Source: Chitinivibrionales bacterium (GTDB lineage Bacteria; Fibrobacterota; Chitinivibrionia; Chitinivibrionales; FEN-1185). From it: a DNA stretch of 25,892 bases. A program made the translations under genes and the position numbers. This document shows, piece after piece, positions 1 through 7,569 of this stretch (positions are counted from its first letter, which is position 1; every line of letters starts with the position of its first letter). The notes below the pieces were generated by a model. It was given only the letters and a program-made list of their open reading frames with translations. It was not told where the DNA came from and did no database searches. Location: the NCBI GenBank assembly GCA_028718065.1, contig JAQUMP010000002.1, positions 1 through 25,892 on the forward strand, read 5' to 3'.

Positions 1-243
1 CCGATCTTTGCTCGCTGCAAAGTTGCCCAGGCTATCCACATCTGCAACCACCGTCTCCTGACCGAATCCTACCCGGTTAATATCGAGCTTGACCGCAGGA
101 ATTTCCTTATTAACATTTATGACTTTGCCGGTAATTACCACACGTTCCGGGGTTTGATAGAGATTATTTTTGGTAGGGGAAGAGCAGGATAAAATTAGAA
201 AACCAAGACAAGTAAAAATAATTCCATTAATTATCAGCTTCAT
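1..243 (-). CDS. TlpA/thioredoxin-like lipoprotein, N-terminal part
   Basis: This gene begins at ATG 243 and runs off the left edge of the window, so only 81 codons are visible. The start encodes a lipoprotein signal with a lipobox ending ILSC, Cys20 being the predicted lipidated residue. Residues 34-75 (ERVVITGKVINVNKE, then NRVGFGQE and DSLGNF) resemble the beta-rich N-terminal domain (DUF4369-like) in front of TlpA-type thioredoxins in Bacteroidota. The thioredoxin CxxC would lie outside the window, so the redox role is inferred. It lies 61 bp downstream of the beta-propeller gene on the same strand and is probably cotranscribed with it. The pairing of such a lipoprotein with a 6-bladed propeller protein is common in Bacteroidota genomes. 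Confidence 0.6.
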   Translation of the reverse strand, partial: MKLIINGIIFTCLGFLILSCSSPTKNNLYQTPERVVITGKVINVNKEIPAVKLDINRVGFGQETVVADVDSLGNFAASKDR

Positions 244-304
244 GTTTATAGTTTTCCCTTTTGATTTCTTAATTGCTTGAATTGTCTTCATTGCCCGAAT
301 ATTA

Positions 305-1675
305 TTAACTTTTTATTTTCATGATTTTAATCCGAATTTGTTTCGGTTGAATATAATCAGGCATTGCTTGATTTATTTTAAGATTAGCAAGTGTTTTTGT
401 AGAGCTATTTTGATCGATCAGAGATAATGTTTTATGAGTAGTATCAATATTAACATTAAGCCCGCATTTTATAGGTCCTGTATTCATCCAAATATTATCT
501 AAACCCAAGTATAGTTTTCCTTCACAATTTCCAATGCAGGTATAATAATATTCGCATCTCGTTATGGATTTACCAACAAATTCATCAGTTATAAATGAAT
601 TTATAATTTTGCCTTCCATATTTAAAGCGATCCAATAAATATCTGCGAAACCGCCAAATCTCCCCGATGGAGATGCTTTTTGTGTAATCTTCTCTAATCC
701 AACTAAAACAAATTTGTTCGCAATTATATGTATTTTTTCAATATGATATTTTTGTTGGTAAATGCTATTAAATTCATCAAATAGTGCCATTTGATCAGAT
801 TTTGGAGCGCCCTTTTTCTTCTTTATATATTCCATAAAATCTTTGCTATGTAAATATTTCCTGGATTTGCTGGATATATCTATTTGTTTCATCAATTTGC
901 CGTTTTTATCATACAAATAAACTATGGGTTCAAAAGTAGCTCCAACCCAGCAATTTCCCTTATTATCAATATCTGAATTGCTTGTGATTAAGCCTATTCC
1001 AATTGAATCAAATTCATATTCCGTTTTACCAAAGCCATAAATAATTTTACCGACACTATCAATAGCAACGAAACGGCTGGCTGGCAAAGCTGCTTTATTG
1101 TTTTCTTGAGATGCATGAACTGAACCTTGAAATTCGCAGTAGAATAAATTATTGAGCGGGTTATACATTGCAAAACGTGGGCAACCTGGTGTTTTTATAT
1201 TCTTTAAAAATAAGCCGTTTTCATTGAAAAGCATAATTTTGTAAGGATCATTTTCGCAAAATAATGCAATATTCTTTCCTGTATACAATATTCTTTCGGG
1301 GCCGCGCCCATATTGCGTTTCATTAATTTTACCTGGAGCACCTAATTGGGTTACAAAATGACCAGACGTGTCATATTTATAAACTTTTCGATATTTATAA
1401 AATATAGGGCAACCCTCATAGGTTCCCATAAAATCACCAATAAAATAATATGAATTGTTTATGTTTTGAATATGGCTGATATAATTAATTGGAGGGAAAC
1501 TATCATTCTGAAAAACAATTGTATTTTCTTCAATAAATATGTCGTTAAGTGTTTTTGCTTTTATTAAAAGTGAATCGATTCGGTCTGTAGAGACGGTTAA
1601 TTTATTTTCAGCGTATATTTCTGAAATGTTTAATAGAGCAAAAATAGAAATTAATAGACTTAATTTCGTTGTCAA
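305..1675 (-). CDS. Secreted 6-bladed beta-propeller protein
   Basis: The protein has 456 residues with a signal peptide (about 1-22, ending EIYA). The rest is dominated by beta-strand repeats of the type hydrophobic-Tyr-xx-Asp/Asn-xx-Gly, for example KVYKYDTSGHF, KIMLFNENGLF, YLYDKNGKLM and YWIALNMEGKI. These are the blades of the 6-bladed propeller family (DUF4934/BF3164-like) known from Bacteroidota. No catalytic motif is visible, and the family is usually thought to bind ligands or other proteins outside the cytoplasm. The start is TTG, chosen because AAGGAG lies 8 nt upstream and no better ATG exists. It is the first gene of a probable two-gene operon with the truncated lipoprotein. Substrate or partner is unknown. 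Confidence 0.7.
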   Translation of the reverse strand: MTTKLSLLISIFALLNISEIYAENKLTVSTDRIDSLLIKAKTLNDIFIEENTIVFQNDSFPPINYISHIQNINNSYYFIGDFMGTYEGCPIFYKYRKVYKYDTSGHFVTQLGAPGKINETQYGRGPERILYTGKNIALFCENDPYKIMLFNENGLFLKNIKTPGCPRFAMYNPLNNLFYCEFQGSVHASQENNKAALPASRFVAIDSVGKIIYGFGKTEYEFDSIGIGLITSNSDIDNKGNCWVGATFEPIVYLYDKNGKLMKQIDISSKSRKYLHSKDFMEYIKKKKGAPKSDQMALFDEFNSIYQQKYHIEKIHIIANKFVLVGLEKITQKASPSGRFGGFADIYWIALNMEGKIINSFITDEFVGKSITRCEYYYTCIGNCEGKLYLGLDNIWMNTGPIKCGLNVNIDTTHKTLSLIDQNSSTKTLANLKINQAMPDYIQPKQIRIKIMKIKS

Positions 1676-1972
1676 AGCAAAACTCCTTTTCTAAATTGGA
1701 TTAATTTGTTATTTCTTATTCTGAATTTATATGGCTAACATGTATTAGGCAACAACAGCCATGTTCAATATACCACCTGTCTATTTATCACATCAATTTT
1801 AAATAGAAGCCAGACCCGTCCTAAACCGAAATGGGCGGGGCTGGCCGGACCCGGAAAGGACGCAAAAGCGGCCTTTCCGGCGCAAGAAAAAATAGCGGCA
1901 GGGGAGGGAAGTCCCCTGCCGCCGATACTTCGGCTTTGCTCAGTACAAGTCGCTGCGGGTCGTCCGCCGCGG
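1676..1972. other. Intergenic region with three consecutive hairpins
   Basis: No supported gene lies here. The first 120 bp are AT-rich and should hold the promoter of the minus-strand propeller gene. From 1811 the DNA becomes GC-rich and holds three stem-loops in a row. The first is 1811-1845 (CCAG/CTGG plus CCCGTCC/GGGCGGG, with one T-G wobble). The second is 1851-1880 (CCGGAAAGG/CCTTTCCGG with an inner CGC-AAAA-GCG). The third is 1895-1922 (11 perfect pairs). The third is a good terminator for the minus-strand ArdC block. Confidence 0.6.
1886..1922 (-). terminator. Rho-independent terminator of the ArdC block
   Basis: Read on the minus strand this is a perfect 11-bp stem (GCGGCAGGGGA / TCCCCTGCCGC) with a 6-nt loop, followed by TATTTTTT. 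It lies about 50 bp past the last small gene of the minus-strand block. This is the textbook form of an intrinsic terminator, with the U-tract on the minus strand only. Confidence 0.85.
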
Positions 1973-2071
1973 CTAAACGTTTAATTCGATGCCGTAACCT
2001 TTGTAGATTTTTAAAATCACAAGATACAATTCGTAATCGGTTCCTTTGATTTCCTTAAGCAGTTCTTCCAT
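1973..2071 (-). CDS. Small hypothetical protein, 32 residues
   Basis: A short open frame encodes MEELLKEIKGTDYELYLVIL followed by 12 more residues. It is a mix of charged and hydrophobic positions compatible with a small helical protein. The second of two possible ATGs (2071 rather than 2080) was chosen because AAGGA lies 8 nt upstream of it. It is the last frame before the block terminator and starts 28 bp after the 53-residue gene, which supports it being translated. No family is recognised. With only 32 codons it could be chance. Confidence 0.4.
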   Translation of the reverse strand: MEELLKEIKGTDYELYLVILKIYKGYGIELNV

Positions 2072-2099
2072 AAATTCCATCCTTTCGGTTTGTGGTTTG

Positions 2100-2261
2100 T
2101 TAGTTTTGAAGCGAAGCGATTTGTTTCACTTCAATTTTTTCTAATATCCGGTCAATGGCAGATTTTTCCGGCAATCTAATTTCCTCGAAAAGCTGCCGGT
2201 CCTGGTCGTGGTCGTGGCCGTCAAATTCCTTCATGGAATACAGAATAAATTCAGACAACAT
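2100..2261 (-). CDS. Small hypothetical acidic protein, 53 residues
   Basis: The ATG at 2261 follows a strong ribosome binding site (GAGGGAGG, about 7 nt upstream) and lies 15 bp after the stop of the ArdC gene, so translation in the same operon is likely. The product has an acidic N-terminal half with an alternating His-Asp stretch (GHDHDQD, residues 15-21). A predicted amphipathic helix follows (FEEIRLPEKSAIDRILEKIE). No known family is recognised. Its place among antirestriction and Cys-rich genes suggests an accessory role for a plasmid entering or settling in a host, but that is inference only. Confidence 0.6.
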   Translation of the reverse strand: MLSEFILYSMKEFDGHDHDQDRQLFEEIRLPEKSAIDRILEKIEVKQIASLQN

Positions 2262-2276
2262 TGTATGCCTCCCTCG

Positions 2277-3110
2277 TTATGCTGCCTGGTTAAGTTGTTG
2301 CGTTTCGGATGCCTGCACGATCTCATTTATAACCTTTAAGCATGTGTCAAGAATCTTCATACATGCGTTTACGGGGGAGAGGTTCGCTTCTTCGGCGTGG
2401 CCTTTGATATACTGGAAGTTGTTTCCCAGGGGCGGCTCTTTGCCAAGCATGTACATGAGGGCGGCCGCCGAAAGCTCGGCAATGACTTCCTTTCCCCAGC
2501 TCGGGGCCTGCTCCGCCTTGGGATCGATGCGGTAATGGCTGCAATGGGCCAGCTCGTGCAGGAATGTTTTTTCCGAGTCGGTCGCCATGACAATTTCTTT
2601 TCTGCCGTCACAGTAATAACCATTGTATTCACCGTTGAAAGCTCCGGCCTTAACTTCGATTCCCCAGCGGGCGGCGATATCGGCAAGGGGCAAAGTTTTG
2701 ACATCGAGGGGGAGATATTCAAGCGGTTTGCCTTCGGTGTCCTCAACCCGGAAAACCGGGATTGCATGATATCCGACGCATTCCATTATTTCTTCGTGCT
2801 GTGTCTCGCCGGTTTTCTCGTCAAAGATGTCCATTATCTGATTGGATTTCTTGAGAATCGGGCCAAGAATATAGACGGATTTTGAACCTTTTTTGACGTA
2901 TCTTTCCGCGTCCTTCCATTGCACGAATCCCCGCGCGTCACCGGTGCCCTGCAGAAAGGCAAGCGCCCTGTTACGCTGCGTCCATTTATAGGCCGGAATA
3001 TTGGCCGGTGGGGTGAAAGTGCTGTATGCAATCGCTTGGGGGATGTTGCCGCTCTCGAACGCCTCAAGAATCTTGTTTACTGCTTTGCTTGCGCTGTTGT
3101 TCGTTGACAT
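2277..3110 (-). CDS. ardC: ArdC-family antirestriction protein
   Basis: The protein has 277 residues with the two parts typical of ArdC. The N-terminal single-strand-DNA-binding-like domain (about 8-125) contains the family signatures IPAYKWTQRNRALAF and ILGPILKK. A zinc-metallopeptidase-like domain follows, with HELAH at 185-189 and a downstream GKEVIAEL helix offering the third ligand (Glu208 or Glu212). ArdC proteins are carried by conjugative plasmids and shield incoming single-stranded DNA from host restriction. The metal-binding motif is intact here. The ATG at 3110 has AAAGG about 9 nt upstream. It is the core gene of a five-gene minus-strand block. Related domains also occur in phage and Tra-type primases, but the length and order fit ArdC. 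ardC itself is an inferred symbol. Confidence 0.88.
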   Translation of the reverse strand: MSTNNSASKAVNKILEAFESGNIPQAIAYSTFTPPANIPAYKWTQRNRALAFLQGTGDARGFVQWKDAERYVKKGSKSVYILGPILKKSNQIMDIFDEKTGETQHEEIMECVGYHAIPVFRVEDTEGKPLEYLPLDVKTLPLADIAARWGIEVKAGAFNGEYNGYYCDGRKEIVMATDSEKTFLHELAHCSHYRIDPKAEQAPSWGKEVIAELSAAALMYMLGKEPPLGNNFQYIKGHAEEANLSPVNACMKILDTCLKVINEIVQASETQQLNQAA

Positions 3111-3137
3111 GGTAAGAACCTTTCTTTAAAGTGATTG

Positions 3138-3332
3138 TTAATTAAAAAGATTGAGTTGTTTTGAATGGTCGGTAGTGTAAAAATCCGCGCAATGGCTTTT
3201 AGGGTCAAGCTCGAACGGGCAATCATCTTCCGAGTTCCAGAAGGGGCATTCTACGCCCTTGACGTGCTTCTTGCAGTCATTGCACCAAACGATGGGCTTA
3301 TTTTTGGGAAAAAGATCTGCTCGTATGCTCAT
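3138..3332 (-). CDS. Small Cys-rich putative zinc-binding protein, 64 residues
   Basis: Five cysteines (17, 20, 29, 38, 48) and two histidines (23, 47) are arranged as CNDC, VECPFW, DDCPF and SHCADF, a pattern that suggests one or two zinc sites. The N-terminus is short and basic, with no signal peptide or membrane segment. The gene is 27 bp upstream of the ArdC gene on the same strand and 25 bp after the 55-residue gene, so it belongs to the same transcript. An AAAGGA lies about 15 nt upstream of the ATG, further than ideal. No named family is recognised. A nucleic-acid-binding accessory role is possible but unproved. Confidence 0.6.
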   Translation of the reverse strand: MSIRADLFPKNKPIVWCNDCKKHVKGVECPFWNSEDDCPFELDPKSHCADFYTTDHSKQLNLFN

Positions 3333-3357
3333 AGGTTTCTGCCGTTTCCTTTGGTTG

Positions 3358-3525
3358 TTACAGGGAATTGATTATCAGGGTTTTTTCAATCTGAAAGTTT
3401 TCGTGCGTATCAATTCTGCCGCAATGCATGCACTTTTCATTGCCGTCATAGAGTTCAATTACCCATGAGTGAAGGCAGAATGTTTGCTCCGTCTCGGTCG
3501 TTGGCTGTTCAATTGTCTGGTTCAT
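3358..3525 (-). CDS. Small CxxC putative zinc-ribbon protein, 55 residues
   Basis: ATG 3525 follows AAAGGA at 5-10 nt. The product holds CLHSW (Cys16, His18) and CMHCG (Cys32, Cys35), which together could coordinate one zinc ion as a half ribbon. The flanks are polar, with no signal peptide. It is the first gene of the minus-strand block that leads into the 64-residue protein and ArdC, so the block opens with two small metal-binding proteins. No family assignment is possible from sequence alone. Confidence 0.6.
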   Translation of the reverse strand: MNQTIEQPTTETEQTFCLHSWVIELYDGNEKCMHCGRIDTHENFQIEKTLIINSL

Positions 3526-4487
3526 TGCATTTTCCTTTCTAAAGGGTTTTGATGATCGTTTTCGCCTACGGAAAACATGCCCTCCCCCGCAGGTCTGCCC
3601 CTGCGGCGAGCGGCTGTTTGAGCAAAAGGAATGCGCAACAAGGGAGGGAATCTCGAAAAGTTTTTGGGGGGACTACCGGCACTAAAGACCGGCGACATGA
3701 AATGCGGCCGGGCATTGCCGGTGGGGGAGCCAAAACTGAATGCGGATCGCTCCACGACACGAAGTGCGGGGGAGCGAGCGACATGAGGCTTGAGTTTTTG
3801 GGAAACCCTTGTGCGAACCTTTTGTGACCAAGCTTTTAATTGACCTGCGGGGGAGGGATTAGTTTTTTTTTTCGACAGCGTCGAGATTATCTGTTATCCG
3901 AAAACAGAAGGTGCGAGCCGATGGGGTGGGGGTCCCTGTCGGCTGCGGTCGAGGTGAATTGCCGCTTGCGGCAAAAGGAGCGGCGCTCATCTATAAAAAA
4001 TGCCGGCCACAAAGTGTCCCAGGAATTGGACTGGAAAGCCCAAGGGCAAGGCCACGGCTGAGCGCAATGAGATTTATCGAATGGAGCGTGCCGGCATTCC
4101 CGGAATAAAATCCATACGCGCGGAAGTGCCGTAGGAATGGCCCCACGAGCATTGCGAAGTGACGCGGGCCAGGGCAACGCCACGAAGCATGTCCATAGCA
4201 GGGGTGCGGAAATGGGTTGCAACCATTTCACGGGGATAAGAATAAAAGCAAATGCGTTCTTTCTCGGTCTTGGAAAGGGGGAGTTACGGGGTGCCCCCCG
4301 TTAGAAAGGGTAGCGCAGGATCGCCGGCAGGCCTGCGGCCGGACGGAAGCCGGAGCGTAGGGAGAGACCTCTCCCGACAAATTGCAGATATTTATCTCTT
4401 TCCCGAATGAAAATCCCTCCATAATTCCATCTATGATTGTATACTTTACTTCAAATAAGCTCGGCCGAATTTTATCAGGATTGAAAA
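3526..4487. other. GC-rich, hairpin-rich region without a supported gene
   Basis: About 960 bp with no convincing gene on either strand. Open frames here give Trp-, Cys-, Pro- and Arg-rich products without recognisable domains. The DNA is clearly richer in G and C than its neighbours and full of inverted repeats. Examples are CCGCAGG/CCTGCGG (3587-3606), CGCTCC/GGAGCG (about 3748-3775), GCCGC-TT-GCGGC (3961-3972), GAAATGG/CCATTTC (4209-4229), ACGGGG/CCCCGT (4286-4301), the palindrome GCAGGCCTGC (4327-4336) and GGGAGAG/CTCTCCC (4360-4375). A G-run motif (GGGGGAG) recurs near 3722, 3767, 3848 and 4277. It could encode a large structured RNA, be the remnant of a mobile element, or serve as a recombination site. 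Confidence 0.55.
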
Positions 4488-4859
4488 ATGTTAGAAGTTT
4501 TAATCATCGAAGAGAATGACGCAACGAGGGATATTTTACAAAAAGAATTGTCGCAACTCGGTTGTCGTGTGACGGTGCCCGAATCTTTCGAGAATGCCCT
4601 GAAACTGCTTGAGAAGACCAGGTTTGATGTTATATTTACAGACCTTTGCATGCGTAATATGAGCGCTCGCAGTCTTGCCCGAATGGTGAAAGAAAGGTTT
4701 CCTCAGACGAAAATATTTGTTATTACCGGGTGGAAGGGCGAACTCGATCAAAAAATGTTAGAGAAAGACGGAATTCACGCGGTTTTAAATAGGCCAATTG
4801 TATTCAGCAAACTTCGGGGCTTAATAAAAAACAGCATCTTGAAGAAACACCTTCTATAA
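4488..4859 (+). CDS. Stand-alone response-regulator receiver domain
   Basis: The 123 residues form a single CheY-like receiver: acidic pair Glu8-Glu9 after beta-1 (VLIIEE), phosphoacceptor Asp52 in VIFTDLCM, Thr80 in FVITG and a C-terminal alpha-5. Unusually, the near-invariant Lys before Pro is Arg (Arg102 in NRPIVF). This residue contacts the phosphoryl group, so switching may be altered. No output domain is attached, so it should act by protein-protein contact. No histidine kinase is present in the window. The ATG has AGGA 8 nt upstream. It converges with the minus-strand decayed gene, overlapping it by 6 bp at the 3' ends. Confidence 0.85.
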   Translation: MLEVLIIEENDATRDILQKELSQLGCRVTVPESFENALKLLEKTRFDVIFTDLCMRNMSARSLARMVKERFPQTKIFVITGWKGELDQKMLEKDGIHAVLNRPIVFSKLRGLIKNSILKKHLL

Positions 4860-5242
4860 AATCAAACGCTCATTGAAATGCTTGGACAGCGTGGAATAAA
4901 TCCTGGTTGCTGATTTGTGAGCGGTGCCAAACTTTTCGATCTTGGACAGACAGCACTGGATAGATGGTATCACGCATGAAGGTCCCGTAATCCTCATAGA
5001 GGAGAGCACGGAGCTGCTCGACCCATTCTTCCCGGAAGGAAATGCTAGCCTTGGGGGTGATATTGAGTATAAGCTCGCTGTTAATCCGGTCAAGCTTCAG
5101 GAATTCCTCCTTCGTCAGTTTCTTTCGCTCCGATCTCGCTTTGTTCTGCCTGTTTTTCCTTGTACACGGCGCAAAATTCGGCGCACTCTTTGAGGGTACA
5201 GCTTTGGGAAAACCGGCAGGTTTTTATGATCGGGCAGTTCAT
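4854..5242 (-). pseudogene. Decayed gene or overlapping small frames, Cys-rich N-terminus
   Basis: Three partial frames on the minus strand appear to form one former gene. Frame one (5242-5090) starts at ATG with AGGA upstream and gives 50 residues with five cysteines (CRFSQSCTLKECAEFC). Around 5120 the protein-like character moves by +1 into a frame lacking any ATG before its middle, giving LTKEEFLKLDRI, then REEWVEQLRALLYEDYG and MRDTIYPVL, and ending at stop 4872-4870. Near 4960 it seems to move +1 again, to KIEKFGTAHKSATRIYSTLS and a stop at 4856-4854. Two frameshifts suggest decay or sequencing errors. Alternatively frame one is a real small gene whose end overlaps a CTG- or TTG-started gene, since AAGGAGG lies at that spot. 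Confidence 0.45.
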
Positions 5243-5298
5243 ATCTCAGCTTCCTGGTGCTTAGCAATGGTTGTAGAGATATTATACTATGAAAACAT

Positions 5299-5685
5299 TT
5301 AATTTTTCTTTTTTGTAACCCAAGCAAAATAAATCAGAGCTAGCGATATAAAACCAACAGAAATTTCAAGCAAGGTATAGCCAAGGGGTGCGACCTCGGG
5401 CTGCATGAGGTGAACCTGATCGGCGAAAATCTGAATGATGTTGAGTGCACCGGCAATAAAGGCGAATTGCACCCCAAGTTTTGGGCGTTTGAAAATCAGT
5501 GGAATAGTAGCTATTTCCGTTATGAAAATCGCGAGGAAAAAGATAAGCCAAAATATAGACACATTAGCCTGTGATCTGGTTTCAAAACCAATCGGAGGCG
5601 GAAACTCTAAAACTGTTAAAATTAGAATCGCGATTACTGACCCAACCACACCTTTTTTTGCCCATTTAAGATTAAGTTCCGGCAT
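5299..5685 (-). CDS. Small four-TM membrane protein
   Basis: The 128 residues contain four hydrophobic segments at about 12-28, 43-65, 71-88 and 102-121, so this is an integral inner-membrane protein with short loops and a Lys-rich C-terminal tail (WVTKKKN). No catalytic or transporter motif is visible, and no family can be named. ATG 5685 follows GGAGGT by 5 nt. It lies 57 bp upstream of the decayed Cys-rich gene on the same strand. A TATAAT sequence on the minus strand lies at its 3' end and could serve that downstream gene. Confidence 0.65.
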   Translation of the reverse strand: MPELNLKWAKKGVVGSVIAILILTVLEFPPPIGFETRSQANVSIFWLIFFLAIFITEIATIPLIFKRPKLGVQFAFIAGALNIIQIFADQVHLMQPEVAPLGYTLLEISVGFISLALIYFAWVTKKKN

Positions 5686-5915
5686 GTAACACCTCCATTA
5701 GTGAATTTCAATCGGTACGAGTAAAAGATAACTTGCGCCTCTTTCTCACCGCATGTGAAGAATGTTGAGAGAGGGCTACGGATCGCCGGCTGGCCAGTGG
5801 CACATTGTTAAAGTCTCCCAGCAAAAAAGACTGTTTTAACTCGCCTGGAATGAGTTATTTCTTACTATGGTAGTATTTACATACGGATAATTAATCTCAG
5901 AGAGCTTCCCAAGAT

Positions 5916-6551
5916 ATGATTCTTGAAAAGATAATCCAACGATGTTTTTTTAAAGCCGGATATTTGTTTTTCAGGCTATTGTGCAAAGGGAAAATAATTG
6001 GGAGTGAAAATGTCGCGGCGTGTTTACCGTCCGGATTTGTTTTGGTGGCTAATCACGGGAGCCACCTGGATTCCATCGTAATTTGGAGCTATTTGCATGC
6101 GAAATTTGGTGTTGATATAATCTTCTTTGCGAAAGAAAAACTATTTAAAAATCCATTGTTTGGTCCATGCATGAGGGCCGCGTCCTGCGTAAAAGTATCG
6201 AATGACAGCAATGCTATTCTTGATTTCAAAGCATATAGGAACATGGTAGGGAGAAAATTTATCGGGGTTTTCCCTGAGGGAAGCCGGACCGGAAACGGGG
6301 CGATCAATGCCTACAAATATGGTGCTTCGGAAATAGCTGATAAATTGAATCTGCCAATTCTTCCGGTTGCGCTGTCCGGGTTTTATAAGGCCTGGCCGAG
6401 AGGAAGATTTCTACCACGTCCTAAAAAGTGCGAATTGGTTTTCCTTCCGCCCGTTCGCGCGAAAGGTCCTGGAAGCCTTGACCAGGCTATGGGGCGGATA
6501 AAAGAGCGACAAAACGATTATAATATCTTGCATTTCAGCTGGTTGCATTGA
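5916..6551 (+). CDS. PlsC-type lysophospholipid acyltransferase
   Basis: The 211-residue protein shows the family motifs: HX4D in ANHGSHLDS (His47, Asp52), the acceptor-binding FPEGSRT (119-125) and a third block LPILPVALSG. Enzymes of this family transfer an acyl chain to lysophosphatidic acid or a similar acceptor at the inner membrane. The N-terminus (about 8-24) is hydrophobic enough to associate with the membrane. Length is somewhat short for PlsC (commonly 230-260) but all motifs are intact, so it should be active. As a single gene on an accessory element it may be a variant for unusual lipids. Its specificity cannot be read from sequence, and it stands alone on the plus strand. Confidence 0.85.
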   Translation: MILEKIIQRCFFKAGYLFFRLLCKGKIIGSENVAACLPSGFVLVANHGSHLDSIVIWSYLHAKFGVDIIFFAKEKLFKNPLFGPCMRAASCVKVSNDSNAILDFKAYRNMVGRKFIGVFPEGSRTGNGAINAYKYGASEIADKLNLPILPVALSGFYKAWPRGRFLPRPKKCELVFLPPVRAKGPGSLDQAMGRIKERQNDYNILHFSWLH

Positions 6552-6590
6552 CAGACGACTTGGGTTGCTTGACCATCGACAATGATGTCG

Positions 6591-6619
6591 TTGACAAGGT
6601 GCTGGGCTGTAAATATATT
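6591..6619 (+). promoter_or_regulatory. Sigma70-type promoter of the secreted operon
   Basis: TTGACA at 6591-6596 (perfect -35), a 17-nt spacer and TATATT at 6614-6619 (5 of 6 to the -10 consensus) point along the plus strand. They lie 165 bp before the first gene of the four-gene secreted operon. A small inverted repeat (CGACA-ATGA-TGTCG, 6577-6590) directly abuts the -35 box and may be an operator. Confidence 0.65.
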
Positions 6620-6783
6620 TAATAATCAAGAAATTCTTATGGTTTGCTAACGTGATTCAAATGTTTTGTTGGCATTTTAATTAACGGGCTGCCGCGCTGA
6701 TCTACTAACCTAACTTCATGCCCTCGTTTGTTTGGCTGTTTACTAAAATTATTTTATCCATTTTTCCACAAAGGAGCTTCCCG

Positions 6784-7515
6784 ATGTCTCCATTTAAGGG
6801 CTGTTCAGGAAATATTTTTTATTGGCTATCGGTTACGTTTTTCACTTTTTTAATTACTCCTCAATACATCTTTGCGCAACAAAGCTCGATGGTTTCGACA
6901 ACTTTAACGAATTCAAAAACCATGAGCGCATACTCACAAAATTATTCCGCTGGTAATACACAGGAAAAGATAGCTCTTATTAAAGGGCTACCCAATACAT
7001 TAAGCCAATTTAGCAGAAAAGACTCGCTTTCACCCATTGATACTATACTGATGAAAACAAACAGGGTGACTGCAAAACAAATACTGCAGAGCGCTTTAAA
7101 AGATCAGTCGGAAGAACTCAATCTTCAGGCAATGAATTCAATCACGGAGAACAATTTTAACGACCTTACTGCCGACGTCCTTGCAGTATATAATACGGCG
7201 TCTTTTTCCATCGATAAAAGGGCCGTTGCATTGCGGACACTTGCCTCCCTGGATTACCCGCAATTACTGCCCTTGGTAAACGCTGTTTTACAGAGCAAGG
7301 CGGTCGAAAAGCTTACGTGGACCGCCTTGATAGTCGCGGAAAACAAACAGCTATGCAAAGCTTTGCCTAACATAAAGCGGCTCGTGCAAAAGGCAAAGGA
7401 CTTGAATACCCAATTTATAAAAGATAAAGGCAGGCAGTCGGATGAACTTGTGGAGCTGTCGGAGCGGGCGGAAAGCGTTTTTCAACAACTGGTTTCCAAC
7501 GGGCCGTGTAATTAG
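6784..7515 (+). CDS. Secreted helical (HEAT-like) protein of unknown function
   Basis: The start at 6784 was preferred over an upstream ATG at 6718 because AAGGAG lies 8 nt before it and it gives a proper signal peptide (hydrophobic core FYWLSVTFFTFLITP, cleavage near IFA-QQ). The mature part of about 210 residues is almost wholly helical, with alternating Leu/Ala and charged residues (ILQSALKDQSEELNLQAMNS, VALRTLASLDYPQLLPLV). It resembles short HEAT-type repeats, though no repeat is regular enough to be certain. No enzyme motif is visible. It is the first gene of the four-gene plus-strand operon ending with the inhibitor-protease pair. Confidence 0.6.
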   Translation: MSPFKGCSGNIFYWLSVTFFTFLITPQYIFAQQSSMVSTTLTNSKTMSAYSQNYSAGNTQEKIALIKGLPNTLSQFSRKDSLSPIDTILMKTNRVTAKQILQSALKDQSEELNLQAMNSITENNFNDLTADVLAVYNTASFSIDKRAVALRTLASLDYPQLLPLVNAVLQSKAVEKLTWTALIVAENKQLCKALPNIKRLVQKAKDLNTQFIKDKGRQSDELVELSERAESVFQQLVSNGPCN

Positions 7516-7569
7516 AGAACTAAAAACAAATAGAAAAAAATGTTACAATACAACACAAAGGAAGTTACC

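Noticed and set aside
1831..2049. 72-residue plus-strand frame
   Set aside because: Its Gly/Arg/Ser-rich product is read from GC-rich hairpin DNA, and it covers a terminator of the other strand.
2155..2885. Two open frames on the plus strand over the ArdC block
   Set aside because: Both are shadows of ArdC and the 53-residue gene. No domains are recognisable.
3549..4231. Several open frames of 60-114 codons in the GC-rich region
   Set aside because: Products are rich in Arg, Pro, Trp and Cys, have no consistent ribosome sites, and overlap on both strands, as expected of non-coding GC-rich DNA.
6718..6783. Longer start for the secreted helical protein
   Set aside because: There is no ribosome site at 6718, and the extra 22 residues would bury the signal peptide. 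ATG 6784 has AAGGAG at the right distance.
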